DNA of 64,000 nucleotides, taken from positions 33,930,901-33,994,900 of the forward strand of contig CM068835.1 in assembly GCA_028554795.2 (NCBI GenBank). Reading direction: 5' to 3'. A program made the position numbers and the translations under genes. Positions 10,612 to 23,000 of the stretch are shown piece after piece (position 1 is the stretch's first letter; every line of letters begins with the position of its first letter). The stretch comes from Sinohyriopsis cumingii. Taxonomy: Eukaryota; Mollusca; Bivalvia; Unionida; Unionidae. The notes under the pieces are model-generated. The model worked only from the letters and a program-made list of their open reading frames with translations. It ran no database searches and was not told the origin of the DNA.

Positions 10612-11255
10612 GGAGAGATTACTTTGGTCCCACTAAAGGTCAGTTGTGACAGTGCGGAGATCATCGAGCATGTTCCAGGTAAGCTGAATCTTTCTGCTCC
10701 CACTAGTCAAGCGAGGCACTTGACTTTACCACCTTCGCACAAAGTAGATAATTCCGGCTCTGACTAGGGGTAGGTCCTCCCAGATATTTAGGCCACTTTC
10801 CTTGGAAGGTTTTGAATCAACCTTTCAGACAAACGCACATGGAACGAATATTATTCTTTCACAGGTTCTTTTCAATGAGGGTACTGTGAAACGCGAAGTA
10901 GTTTGCTCAGACATAGATGACATCCATAGCATGGTAGCCGCATGGTTTCAGTTTGAGGAAGAAATCCAGTAAAGAGTCCACGATGATGAGTGGCATCGCT
11001 TTCGCATCCGTCAGGTTTGACACACACATCATCAGTTAGGTGTAGTAGTAGTAGGTTCTATGATGTTGTGTTGAATCGCTGAGGTCACATCGTACGGTAT
11101 CCGTGCAATCGCAAGGAATAGCACCGGACTCAACTTGAGAATGATTGAATTTGAATTGTCTCTATCTGAAAGGATTGGTCTTTCTCGTTTGGTGTTTGTA
11201 GTTACAATGAACTGTTGGCTTTGGACGTTTTCACTTTTTATATGATGACCAATAT
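10612..11255 (-). other. decayed sequence between polymerase and helical protein
   Basis: One minus-strand frame (about 11,030-10,910) is open and reads MMCVSNLTDAKAMPLIIVDS and then a Leu/Phe-rich helix. Other frames are broken. It may be the tail of a small gene after the polymerase; no family is recognisable. Confidence 0.3.
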
Positions 11256-11259
11256 AGTT

Positions 11260-14200
11260 ATGTTAGTACGACAAAGTGAAGTGATTGGAAGTAGTACTCG
11301 CTTCTGGTACGCGATTTGATACAGTTTTTCTAAGGGTCGAATGACGATTTGATGTGTGGGTTAACATACAATATTGTGAGGTTCGTAGGTGGTCACTTTA
11401 TAATGTTGATCCTCTCCATCTTGCAAGGCTTCTTTCAACACTCAACAGTTCACCACTTGACTGATGCGATGATTTAGAGTCAATCCCTTCACTTTACATT
11501 CGCTGTGCACTTCTTGTTGAACTCATTATTCGTAACCGTGATGTTTTGGACCGCCGCTAGCAAAACTTAGACTCTTGTTGTTGGGGTTCTCTTTTGTCCA
11601 GGCTTCTAAACGGCGCCCATCGATGACAGTGCGACGGTAACCAAGGCAGTCGATGTAGGTGCAACAGTCCGTGTCAAAATACAACTCAAGATCTCGTAAC
11701 AGGTGTAAGTCTTCGGACAATTTTAAATGAGCGTGGGCTCTCACGTAGGCTGCAATGATGGCATTTCAAAATTCGTCGGCCTGTACAAAGTCCAGTTCTT
11801 CTTCGCGATTGACAAAGACCACGTATTCACGAATGATGTCCAAGTGTATCATGTATTTGTTTTTATCGTGATTCATCTAGAAGTATCGGTAAGGTTCTGT
11901 CAAATACTCCGTGTTTTGTAAAGACAGTCGTTCTGCCATTTTCTCCCACAAACATTGTAACATCACTTTGGCAAACGATCGACTTCCTTCGTTTTTCTCA
12001 TGTGATCTAAAGTGGAATCTTCCTGCTAAAATCATTTCTCTTTAAATTTCTTTTGGTGTTCGGTGGTTTGACACAAAGAAGGATATCCGCTGCCTTCTTA
12101 TTTCAGTTTCAGAAAGGCATCCACGTTGTCTGCGAAAATGTCTGTCTGAGTCTCGTCAATCTTGCGGTAATGTTCTCTCATGGGAACGTGGTAGCTTTCG
12201 AACAATTCTAACAGTTGGCATCCCAGGTTCAGAGCTTTAAACAATTCCACGCCAACCCACACTCCTGTCGAGGACCGTACTTCCTGAATGTGATGCCAAA
12301 GATAGTCTTGGTTGCACGTTTCGGCACAAGTACCACACAAGGGAAACATTATTTTTCCTTGGCAATGGTGGGGTAAAAAGGGATGGTGCAAGTCCGTGGG
12401 AGGCAAGATTTTATATTTAATCTAACCTTCGCATTCTCGATTATTGTCCAATTTGATGTGTTTCGTCAGCAATTATGAGTGCCCTGCGTAAGTGACAATA
12501 TTTACACTCGTAAGAATACAGTGAGCTCGTGTCCAGATATTTGATTTCGTCTCCTTTCTCCTCGTTGGTGTAGTACAGCAAACAGGTGGCATTCGTTTGC
12601 CCTCCATATAAACTGTTCAGAGGGTTCAAGGGTCTATCAGCCTTTAACTTGGTTTTCAAACGGTGGTCGTGCCAGTGTTCCCACATTTCCATGACTCGGT
12701 ATCTTTACTGTTCTAACTTTAAGCGGCGTTGAAAATGGTCTCGTACAAGTCTTGCATGGTAATTTATACAAAGATAATGTTTATGTTACGTTGAGGACAT
12801 CAGTGAAATAAGCAATTGTTACATTCGTACACGATCTTAGGGTTTTCTAAGTCCCGGCCATCAATCCATTTGTACTTCCTTGTCGGATAAGTAATGTAGC
12901 CAGCGTAGGGCATTGCGCGACTAACGACTTTTTACAGAATTGTTTTTTATTTAGAACGAATGACAGCCAGGGTCGTCTCGAACATGAATCGTTTGCGGTA
13001 AACTAAGGAACACGCTCTGGCAATGGTGCATACTTTTTTCAAAGGATCGATCCTTCCCTGCTCTATCAACAGTTCTCGAACTTTTGTAAAACGTCCACGT
13101 TCGATCCACAATACTTTAACATTGCATCAAGTGTAGAAAGCTTCTCGTTGTTCGGTGCGCATGCAATCGGGGTAGTAGTAGTGAGCATCAGGCAAAAGTG
13201 GTAGAATGGCATGTTCATTAGATTCGGTATTGAACAAGTGCGGAACATAGCCTTTGCCCATTTCTGTCATTCCAAACATTTTAGGCATTCGGCTCAAAGT
13301 CATGGCCAAATAAGTCATCGAATCTTTAAACCGTACCTATCCCACTTGCATATAAATAAGTTTGGCTCCATTTAAAGTGAGTTTAGTACGTTCGGTGCAT
13401 TGTTTCGTATAGTATTACAGAAGAAACTGTCCTTAATATCCCCAGAAACTGTGAGCCATTACATCCATAACGTTCGATGTCCACTTGAGTCCACGTCTCG
13501 TCGATAGGGTCTAAAATCCATTTAGTGAAATCGGTCAGCGTGTTAGGTCAATGAAAGATGCTTTCAGGTCCTCCATGAATCTTGCTGCATGGAGGGTAGC
13601 AAGAAAAGATTGGTTCTTGGATGCACTTTTCGCAAGCTCGATGAGCTACGCATAAAATAGAAATGTGAAAACTGGTCTATTGCATGCATTCGAAATCAAA
13701 ATAGATGAAATCGCATCTCTTATGGTCATCTTCTTCCTCCTCCTCCTGTGGAATTGGTATTGAATGGAACATTCGTGTCCCAACTCCACGATCTGATGAC
13801 AAATGTGACATCGTTTCTTTCCTGAACATACGTGAGCCTTGGTACTATTGGTACGTATGACTTCGTATGTATCACTTGTCTACAAGGAGGCACAATTTCA
13901 GGAGTTGGCAAGTACTTTTCTGGTGTGGACCTTGCGTCTTCAGATGTTGTTGGTAATGGTTGGATTGACAAATTTTCGTTGATAAGCCGGGCAATGCACT
14001 CGTTCATGACCTTCGTCAAGACAAGGTTTAGAAGTCAAACATCCCTGGCATTTCGATCCGCAATGCTTGTCTTGCTCTTGATTGTCATAGCCATAGTCTC
14101 ATTTCTCTCAGTAATAACAGTATCCGAGGAATCGGGTGATACTGGTAATAGGAACGAAATGTTCATCGTGATGATAGACATGAATGCATTTTCCGTCTTT

Positions 14201-15080
14201 GAAATATTTGCTTCTAAACAACAGAGGTCCACGCACTTCTTGACGATGCACTTTGAGTGTGTACAGTCAAGAAGTCTTGCAATTTTCGCATTTCAGGAAT
14301 GCCACAGGGTGTGTCTTTGGATATGCCAGTTTGCTGTAACAGGAGTTCTGCTTCTCTTTGTTGTTTGGCACTGTTTACTTATTGAAAAGTTTGCCAGGCT
14401 ATTTTCAAGTCAGCCGTGTCATTCTTGTCGGCATACGTTCGTCACAACAATGGCACGGGCTAAACACATCTTTCTTTAAGTGTTGTTAATTAGGACGAGG
14501 CTCCTTTTAGTGCTACGAAGATCGTGCACCAATAACATCTTTTTGCGTTCGGTCCCTTTGGGAAGAGAAACGTAGGCCATTTACAGTGTCGATTTTCCAT
14601 CGGTGATGTGAAACTTGTCGTTGAACTGCTGAACGTGTTAAATATTGTCGATGACTTTGGAAGGTGTCAATTCTGATGATATGATAAACTCGATATAAAC
14701 TGGGTGCTTCAGACTGTCGTGATAAATGGAAAGTGTCAAACCATCGTCTTCGCTGGCTTGACATTGCCGTTTCGTGTGGTTAACAAAGAACCCACAAAGC
14801 GATACGTCTAACTTGAATTTATGAATATCACCGTGCGCGTGTAGGCTGTGATTCTAAACTTTCTAGACGAGCGTTTATCCGTCTTTCGAATATGGTAGTA
14901 GATTTTAGGTGTCCCTGGTGGTGGTGGTGGTGGTGTTTGGTTTGGCGTAGACTCTCCCGGTGTGGATTCTGGCTCACTCATGTCATCTTCAAAATCGCTA
15001 TCCTGGATTTGAGCCAAGACTTCAGCTACTCGGCGATAGGTCACCTCTCTGCCTCTTACTTTCTTCTCCTTTCTTAACAA
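11260..15080 (-). pseudogene. Polinton protein-primed family-B DNA polymerase
   Basis: Copies the element DNA by protein-primed synthesis. The proposed start at 15,080 (MLRKEKKVRGRE) is followed by a Pro-rich linker, then a Cys/His zinc region (about 14,290-13,960: FKDGKCIHVYHHDEHFVPI, GYDNQEQDKHCG, CQGC). Exonuclease motif I is FDFECMQ (about 13,700); exo III is VRFKDSMTYLAM (about 13,320), followed by FGMTEMGKGYVPHLFN. Polymerase motif A is YLDTSSLYSYE (about 12,540-12,510; family SLYP), motif B is degenerate (KVMLQCLWEKMAER, about 11,950), motif C is YFDTDCCTYI (about 11,670) and a GGPKHHGYE block follows. The C-terminus reads CKVKGLTLNHRI to YQKRVLL (about 11,280). About 1,270 codons fits the family. 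More than ten stops or frameshifts show it is dead. Confidence 0.95.
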
Positions 15081-15122
15081 AATGGTGCGACCGTTTCATC
15101 TTTATAGCCATATGTCAAATGA

Positions 15123-15311
15123 CTACATTTTAAACGCCACGCTATATATAAATGTAAGGTCAGTATCTTCCCTATATAAAGGGTCAGTGTCTTCCCTATA
15201 TAAAGGGTCAATGTCTTCTCTCAAAGTATTCATTTCACTCTCAATCCTATCAGAATGATGGAAGAGCCAACACAGATCGATCTTCTGATTAAAGTTATTG
15301 TGAGGTGTCAT
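15123..15311 (-). CDS. small ORF with 8-residue repeats upstream of polymerase
   Basis: A 62-codon frame starts MTPHNNFNQKIDLCW and ends with repeats of the type DPLYREDT, produced by a 24-bp tandem repeat. It ends 43 bp before the polymerase start on the same strand. Because the same repeat carries TATA boxes on both strands and the region is divergently flanked, this is more likely promoter DNA than a gene. Confidence 0.25.
   Translation of the reverse strand: MTPHNNFNQKIDLCWLFHHSDRIESEMNTLREDIDPLYREDTDPLYREDTDLTFIYSVAFKM
15158..15226 (+). repeat. 24-bp tandem repeat carrying TATA boxes, 2.9 copies
   Basis: Units begin GGTCAGTnTCTTCCCTATAT and end AAAG, at 15,158-15,181, 15,182-15,205 and a partial third to 15,226. 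Each of the first two contains CTATATAAAGG, a good plus-strand TATA box. Confidence 0.85.
15172..15205 (+). promoter_or_regulatory. candidate TATA boxes of the divergent zinc-knuckle gene
   Basis: Two TATATAAAGG elements 24 bp apart lie 50-80 bp upstream of the plus-strand ATG at 15,255, a usual metazoan TATA-to-start distance. TATATA also reads well on the minus strand toward the polymerase gene, so the intergenic array could serve both directions. Confidence 0.5.
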
Positions 15312-15680
15312 AATAAGGTTTTCTTCAGATAAGCCGACGGAGTACTCCCAGTCCTTTTGAGATAAAAGGCAAGATACTTGCTATATCTGTTGGAAGAAAA
15401 GATATTGGTCTTCAGAATGTCCACAACGTCAAAGAAAGACAGGCATTACTAGAGACAAAGGACAAGATGCCTGTTATCATTGTCAAGAGAAAGGACATTG
15501 TTCTTCATACCGTCATAAAAAAGAGAATCGACCCAAAAGCCCAAATGGAGTAGATGTAGAGGTGTTCCGAACAGGATTAAGCGGTACCCTTACAAAAAGG
15601 AAGAAGAACCCGTATCCGTAAAGGGACGTAAAGTAGACGAGCAAAATGTGAAGAAGAAGAAGAGGAGGAAAAAACTGTGA
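15255..15680 (+). pseudogene. double CCHC zinc-knuckle protein with basic tail, divergent from PolB
   Basis: The frame starts MMEEPTQIDLLIKVIV at 15,255. After a frameshift and a TGA it reads DKRQDTCYICWKKRYWSSEC (CX2CX4YX4C, with Tyr where the metal-binding His is expected), then CYHCQEKGHCSSYR (CX2CX4HX4R, last Cys changed to Arg by one base). A second frameshift leads to RIKRYPYKKEEE and a KKKKRRKKL end at 15,680. Two CCHC knuckles plus a Lys/Arg tail is the layout of retroviral and Copia/Gypsy nucleocapsid domains and of cellular CNBP-like proteins, so nucleic-acid binding is likely. AATAAAA at about 15,795 could be its poly(A) signal. It is transcribed away from the polymerase. It may be a Polinton cargo gene or a piece of another retroelement; no retroviral capsid or protease is seen beside it. 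Confidence 0.6.
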
Positions 15681-16073
15681 GAATCAATACATTTTAAAAA
15701 ATGGAGAGAGTGAAAGGAAAAGAAGAAGAAAAATGAACTTTTTAAAGTGACGTTTTGTGAAATTTGATTGTAATTTGTACCAAAGAATATCAGAAATAAA
15801 AACGTAAGTGTCTCTTTGTTTTGATTTTATAATAATAAGGACCTACACTCACGCACTCACACACGTATATCATGGGGCAAATGGTTTTAAGTTTTATTTG
15901 ATTTTAGCAAACGTTGAGTAGTCTCTTTTTGAGAGAGTTGGTAGTCCTGAAAAGGACCGTTGGGTATTGTTTTTTTGTGTGTTTTTCTTTTTTAAACAAA
16001 CTCAAGAACGGGAGATAATACGCTTCAACTACCTTTACAATTTGCCTAAGGGCAAGAACTACTTCTTGACCTG
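15681..16073. other. non-coding stretch with AATAAA signal
   Basis: Purine-rich sequence with an AATAAAA at about 15,795 and a poly-T run near 15,970-15,990. No ORF is supported. It could include part of the Polinton end region. Confidence 0.35.
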
Positions 16074-16277
16074 CTACCTGCTGTCGATGATTTGGTAGAA
16101 ATCACTAGTGTTGGTATCTCCGGAGTAGTGGGAGTGTGGACGGGGTTGAACGGTTTGGCTCGGGTAGGTCTCTCTCTTTGGTCGTAATAAAGAAATCTGA
16201 CACATTTGTTTCAGACTCCTTAACTCTGCCAAAATGTCTAAAAGTACCATGACCGTTTGACTTTCACTGTTCTCCAT
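16074..16277 (-). CDS. 67-codon ORF, unidentified
   Basis: The intact frame reads MENSESQTVMVLLDILAELR at its start, predicted helical and possibly coiled-coil, with a polar Arg/Pro-rich C-terminal half. Its codon use resembles the Polinton block more than the AT-rich DNA to the right. No family recognised. Confidence 0.3.
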   Translation of the reverse strand: MENSESQTVMVLLDILAELRSLKQMCQISLLRPKRETYPSQTVQPRPHSHYSGDTNTSDFYQIIDSR

Positions 16278-16430
16278 CTCTCCTAGACCTTGTATCTTCT
16301 TTCTCCTGTCGTTTTATTCTGCTCAAGACATGTGGTGAACATGAGTTTGACATTATTTTTCACTCTGATTGTACAAGTACATATTTTCGGACTGTCATCT
16401 TCTCGATCGTGACAAACGCATATGGTCTAA

Positions 16431-16724
16431 GTGCCAAACACACACACGGTGAAGATCGTACCAATTGTAAAATCTCTTAGAAACGATCGAATGGAAAACG
16501 AAATCATCATAACCGTTAATTCTTTTCATGAAATGTACCAAGAAAGCGTACCAGCTGCTCACTCTTATCCAAAACTATGTAGAAGACGTAAATGTCGAAG
16601 GTATGAGTTTTCTTTTCACAAAAAGATTGCCACTTTACTCGACATGATTGTAGGAGTCATCGAAGTATGCAAGGCCTGGAATTATATTGTACGGGTACTT
16701 TCAGTCGAATTTGTCTTTCTTTGA
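16431..16724 (+). CDS. 97-codon ORF, unidentified
   Basis: An intact frame starting MPNTHTVKIVPIVK contains a basic CRRRKCRRYEF patch and a hydrophobic C-terminal third. It is the longest plus-strand frame near the right end of the Polinton. No family recognised; it could be chance. Confidence 0.25.
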   Translation: MPNTHTVKIVPIVKSLRNDRMENEIIITVNSFHEMYQESVPAAHSYPKLCRRRKCRRYEFSFHKKIATLLDMIVGVIEVCKAWNYIVRVLSVEFVFL

Positions 16725-16762
16725 ATTGTGAGTCTTCACAAATTTTCTAGCAAAGAAATATT

Positions 16763-17008
16763 ATGACCAATCAATATAGCTACATAAACGGTAATTGTTT
16801 CCCTTTAGATAAACTTGTTCTTATCACCTTGAAACGGCCTTGTTTTCAGAGGACTGATAGCAATATCTACTCAGATGTAACTCACGATAATGAAATTTAT
16901 ACAAATTCTGTTTGTGGACATCACGATTGTACATCATTTGTTTTAAAACTTCGTTTACAAATAAAGTTCAACTTAATATTTGATAAACTCTGCACAAAGG
17001 CTGAATAA
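16763..17008 (+). CDS. 81-codon ORF, unidentified
   Basis: This intact frame starts MTNQYSYINGNCF and has four Cys and a HHDC motif. It directly follows the previous plus-strand ORF and ends where the AT-rich host DNA begins. No recognisable family; possibly chance. Confidence 0.2.
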   Translation: MTNQYSYINGNCFPLDKLVLITLKRPCFQRTDSNIYSDVTHDNEIYTNSVCGHHDCTSFVLKLRLQIKFNLIFDKLCTKAE

Positions 17009-19895
17009 TTATTATTGTTTAGAGATAAATCAATCTGAATTCATAAAATAGGTTAGAAATTTAGATTGATATTTTGATAGATGCTGTTAATTTTTGACTC
17101 AACGACTAATATGTTTCCTAATAATTTCAGTCAAATATTAAATGAATAATTAACGGCTATTAAACAAGGAAATAAAGCTTATTAATCGAACGATATATAG
17201 GTGGATAGATATGCATATTATGATAGAGATATAAAGATTCAGATATATTTGCATATAGCATTTCGAATATAAAATACTGTCATAAACCTTTCTTTTAAGA
17301 CTACATCTTTATAAAGGAAAGAAAAATACGGAACATCATCTCTTGACAAATTTGTAAATCATGCCAATTTTTTTAATCTATGATATAAAATTTAATCTCT
17401 GGGAATGACATCTTATGGGTACATAAGTAAGTCCAACTTATGAAAATATTAATTAGTGCAACCGTAACATCTTCAAATACGTGAATTGACCCAATCTGAC
17501 GAAGATCTCATATACAATATAATGTATTGGTCAGCATAAACACATGATGTACTCTATTTTGCCGTCAGTTACTGAGACGAAATTGGGATATACCATTGAT
17601 GTTATATAAATTTGATGTAATGAGAAATATTTAAATCTAATTCTAGAGAAAAGTTTTAAAGACAAACATAATTCGCAATCCCTTTCCCATACTGTTGCAA
17701 TTATATTAAACAACAAAACATACGCATATTCCGTATGTTTGATGGATGTAACGTAAACAATCGTGACAACGATTTCTTAATTTCGGACTGAATTTAAATT
17801 CCTATTGCAATCCAATTAATCCGTGAAAATCATTGAGTGGAATAAAACTTTGTGATTTGAAGAATGTACAGATGAGAGGTAAATATAGAATTAAATGGAA
17901 CATATTTACAGATTTTTCTCGAACATGTAGAAGACGGGAATATAAAATAAAATTAACATCATGAAAAAAACACTTTTATTTTTGTATACAGTCATGGAAT
18001 AAGCAACCAATGAAATAGTATTTTCATTTCAAAAGGAAACAGTGATAATTGGAAAAAAGAGTATTATAGATATCATATATGCATGAATATACATTATCTC
18101 TGTCACAAACATTGACGTTTCAGTGCATTAGACTCATATGATATATAACTATATAAGGCAAGTCATGACATTAACAGTATGTTTACGTTACTTTACTCTT
18201 GTCTGAAAAAGAAAATTTTCAACCAGACTGAAATATTGCATACAGATTGTAAAGTTTATTGGAGCAGATATGCATTCAGAAGATAAAATACCATAGGCTA
18301 ACCAACACATTACAAAGGAAGTTCGGTTAAATGGCTTTATTTCGATATATATTACCAACCTAATTCATTACAATCTAGACATTATTCTGTTTTCAAAGGC
18401 AGCATCATTTCACACAGTATACTTGGTGGCCTATTGAAAAAAGTCGTCTTTTCAAAATAATCTTAGGGATGTAAAGACAAAACAAGTTGGGGATCAAAAT
18501 AATAAATGGGAAAGAATTTACGAAGATTTAGAATAGACAAAAGGAGCAACAAAGGAATGCAAGAAGGGCGACCCATTCGAAAGGAGAAAAGGGGACTAAA
18601 ATATATTTTCAGTCGAATTGTAGGAACAAAAGTGTATAATGGGCTAATATGGCAAGACTAAAAACTGGCCAAAGAGTGCGTTAGTTGTCCTTGAGACATA
18701 TTTTCTTATCGATACAATATTGAAGATTTGTATCAGCATGTAAGTATTGTATATATCCACGCTGTATCGTCCAGTCTTACTATTAACATTTGATGAAAAT
18801 CCTATTCAACGGTGGTGGGGCTGGACGCAGCGGTCCTAGAGATCCATGTTTACCGGCATCAGCTGCAACGATTTATATAAATAATTATTTTTTTATGCAA
18901 AGAAGCATAATTATTGTATCGCTTGCAGTAATGTTATCTATACTTTTGTTAGGTTACAATGGCATTTTCTGTCTTTATTGGATATAAGAGAAATGTGAAA
19001 AATATTTGCTTGCAACTTACGAAACTTCTTATAGGAAGTGAATTAGGTATGACTTTCTTAGGAAAATGCACATATATATGTGTATTCGAAATTTTGTTCT
19101 TCTTTGTGTAAGCTAAGAAAGTATCGTTTTGAGTATAACTATTCAAGATTGGTACCATGGGTTCATCAAAACGTCTAGTTAAAGGTATATCAGAAAGAAA
19201 TAGCTAATAGCTGTTCTACGGCAATTAAAAAAGTTAATTTAATACACAACAAATGGTTTCGAGGACCATTTTAACGTGACTTATGATCGAGCAAGACCTT
19301 CAACCTAACGTTGCTGTCCAGTATGCTGGACGTTACTTTACATCAGATTTTGTACCACCCGAGAATATTTAGTTAAAAAATAGTTTCGGTAACCAGTGAA
19401 CTCACTGAGGTCCAACTTACCATTGAAAACATATGGAGTTTCACAGGACATACTCGCAGTCGAATCGGTTACTTTGTTATTCCTATGATCAAAGAATAAA
19501 ATATTTTTAAATGAAAATTTATAATTACACTGGTAAGTTTATGACCCAGAATACTTCTCCACTAACTGCCGGCCTACCAGCCATATAATGAATGCTATGT
19601 AAGTATGTACAAACATGTATCGACGTATGTATGTTTGTATCATATGCCAGGACAAACCATACAATCAATTATTTTTATCATTTGACGACTTAGACATATT
19701 AGGTTATATAAAACTTTCTCTATCCATCATATATCTGGCAATCTTTACTGATAAACTTTCAGAGTAGTTTCCTTTACAATTTCCGTTTTCTGAAAACCGT
19801 TAATGGAATCGAAAACTTTGGTTCCTACTTACTGATTAGGCAGTGAGTATTTAGTGATAATTTCAATATAATTAGCTATATCCAGTGTTATCAAA
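17009..19895. other. AT-rich intergenic DNA
   Basis: Composition drops sharply compared with 4-17 kb. No coding exon, RNA gene or clear transposon core was recognised. It separates the Polinton from the 3' end of the VWA-EGF gene. Confidence 0.6.
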
Positions 19896-20002
19896 TTACA
19901 TTCTCTCTTTGTTCTTGCGTCTCACACAACCAGCAATGACCAAACACGTGGATAGAACTGCAACTGTGAGTAGGATGAATATGGCAATGAACCAAGGGAA
20001 AA
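19896..20002 (-). CDS. exon 11: transmembrane helix, cytoplasmic tail and stop
   Basis: After acceptor TTTTCTAG the frame reads FPWFIAIFILLTVAVLSTCL, then VIAGCVRRKNKERM and TAA. It is a single hydrophobic helix followed by a stop-transfer basic cluster, giving a type I membrane protein. Confidence 0.92.
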
Positions 20003-23000
20003 CTAGAAAAGAAGAAACGTATATCTCTCATTATAATACTTTTCTAATGTCTTAAATCTGAAACGTGTCTTCTTGTATATTAACTTCAAACTGTTACTTG
20101 GGAAAATGCTAACGACCTGAATTATTCCATTATTAATCGACACGTTTTGTTTAATCTGTAATATTCTTTATAATGGTAGGAAGGTATATATAGGTAATAC
20201 CACTTTCACTTTGAAACCAGCAATAACTTCTATCGATTATATCGTATTTGACACAAAGTAACACGATATGTATGCATCACAATTCCTATAACAAATTTTA
20301 CTGCCATGGGGTATAACTTGAAAACAAAATGTAACTTATGCTAAACGGTTACTTCGATCATGCAGCATTCTAACTGACTCATGCGGGATGAAAAGTAAAA
20401 TACAAACAGCACAACGTAATGAATGTTTCTCTCACTATACCATTTATATTTCATCTCTTAATTATTTAAGTGAGAAATCTTGAAAAAAGAAAGTACGTGA
20501 AATATTTTTGAGGGTTGTAGAGATTTAAAACATGACAGTAGAAGGTATAGTATTATATATTTTCTATATCTGTTATATAACAAAATAATTTGAAAATCTA
20601 TAAATAATTAACATTTCCAGTTGATTTTTAAATACCATATGAGCAGTTTTTCCCGCCAAAACCTTGTAGGCAGTCGCAATTGTAAGAGCCATCGATATTT
20701 ATGCATTCGCCACTATTTTCACATGGAAAAGTCTCGCATTCGTTGATGTCTGAAATTGTAATAAGTCGGTAAAATTGAGATTCTGCCAAATCGTTTGCAT
20801 AATGAGACCTTGCCGCTGATATCGTGGCAATGAAGGTTGTATGTGTCATCACAGCATTTAAAATTAGAATATCATTTTCATAGCAGTAGTCGTGAGTAAG
20901 CACAGGATAATTGTCTTTCTTTATTCAGCAGTGTTAGCATGACACAATGTTTAATATCGTTAGATATTAACGCATGTGATGAGTTTTCATTACTCAAGCC
21001 ACACCCTAATCAACCAATAAAAATTACAACCACAAGATATCAAGGTGAGGAATTCTTAAGAATTATCAAATTGCATGCTTATTTTGAAGAACTGACGAAA
21101 ACGAGAAAATTTTATATGTTAATATAAATGGTCAACATCACACCGAAACATTTTCTGTATTACCTTCTGAGCAGTTCTTTCCTTGCCAACCATTTAGACA
21201 CGTGCAAAAGTAGGAGCCCATGGTATTGGTACAATTGCCATCATTCTGGCATGGCACACCGTCGCATTCATTTATGTCTGAAAGAAGGTATCTTTAAATG
21301 AAATTTCAAACTGTGGCAAGTTTTAAGTAAGCTTTCAAATATATAAATGTGCGAAATGTGTATTTTGCTCATTCTGTAAACATAATTCGCATTCCCCATA
21401 TAGATTCTATATTCTGAAATAATTAGTAGCAACATGTTTGCATTTAATTCTTTACTGGACTCATAACAACTTTTGTCAATTATCATTCAGAAACATTTGC
21501 TGTCAGAAATACAACGCAAACAAAACAAAAGCAAACCCTGAACTATTATTTACTTCAAAAGATATTAATGTACAACATAAATTTGATTTTTTTTTAATAA
21601 TATTTATTTGATATTAACTTTTAAATTACACTTAAACGAAACATATACATGCAAATTATCTGGGAACTAATTTGAAGTTATGTTCCTAAAAAAACAGAAA
21701 GACAATTTCGTCTTTCATGTTGATAATTTATAAAGTACCGTTAGTGCAATTTTTTCCTTCCCAGCCAATGTGGCAGTGGCAAAAATAAGAACCCGGAGTA
21801 TTCGTACAGTTGCCTCCATTTGCACATGGTGAGCTGTCACATTCGTTAATATCTAAAATTGTAAAGGACAAAAAAGTTTTGCTACAAATATCAGATAAGT
21901 GAAATAATCTTCTCCAAAAATGTATGTAAAATTGACCATCAGCTATTCGAGGCTGAACATTAACGCAAAGCAGAACATCTACAACTGATTTTTGTACAAT
22001 AATATTGTATTTGAGCAAGACGAGAAGACGAGGCTAAATTGGAGCTTTAAAATGCCATCCAATAGACAGCTTTACTTCATTTTAGTGGGATAAATATGTG
22101 ACGATTATATTAATGTTGGGATCATTTGTTACCTAACTGCTGAAATAAAATGATATTTCAAATGAGTGATAATAAACATTTTGGAAAGACCTGAATCACT
22201 AATTAATAAATGAATATGCACAAAAGACTGTAAATGCTAACAAATGATATTGATAAATATACTGCAAGAGTGATGGACAATTACGGAACCTATACTCAAA
22301 GACATAATAAGGTAGAAGTTGTTTTAGGGTCATATAATAATATAAATAACATAACATATGCGCTTGGAAACATAGGGCTGCAATGACATACTAATAACAA
22401 GAACATATAGTATGGTAAACATTCTATTTTCATGATGCAGACGGGCAAGTTTAAATGGAAAAACAAATTGAAAGCAGATGTATACACATACAAATTCTTT
22501 ACGAATCTTTGGAGAATGGTAGGTAGTAATATATGTTAAATAACGCTTATCTTAGTACTTGTGTGAATCGAGTGGAGGATGGGTAGATTTGAGACACATT
22601 TATGAAAAATTTAGGACGTTGGTACTTTGGAACTGTATACGCACCATCGAAACAATTCCTTCCGGTCCATCCTTCGGCACAGTTGCAAAGGTACGAGCCT
22701 ATGGTATTCAAACAACTACCACCATTATAGCAAGGCAAGCTGTCGCATTCATTTATGTCTGAAGATAACAATTTATATAAGAAATTACAAAACTTTTACC
22801 TCTTCACATTGCATGACATATATGCATGTGTAATAATATATGTAACAATATCACAGATCTGTATGCTTTAATTTATTAAATTAATCATTGCAATTTTACA
22901 ATATAAAGGGACCTAAATATTGAAGTTGGGTCATTGTCACTCACCGTAATTACTGCAGTTGACAAGATCATTAAGGGCGCAAAATGTTAACATTTCTCTT

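Larger units (their letters stand above)
4300..17000 (-). mobile_element. decayed Polinton/Maverick DNA transposon
   Basis: DNA polymerase B, packaging ATPase, chromodomain integrase, a jelly-roll-family candidate structural protein and small Polinton-type ORFs lie head to tail on the minus strand, a combination specific to Polintons. Most genes carry frameshifts and in-frame stops, so this is a fossil. The region is clearly richer in GC than the host DNA to its right. The right limit is placed near 17,000 where composition drops; the left limit is near 4,300 where LINE sequence begins. I could not identify terminal inverted repeats or the 6-bp target duplication typical of the group. The major capsid and cysteine protease genes were not found. 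Confidence 0.88.

Noticed and set aside
5500-11500. Polinton cysteine protease
   Set aside because: Looked for the His and the C-terminal Cys-Gly-Gln-Tyr type motifs in all minus-strand frames and found neither.
13832-14479. 215-codon plus-strand ORF with hydrophobic stretches
   Set aside because: The opposite strand carries the zinc region of PolB in conserved order, so this frame is a by-product.
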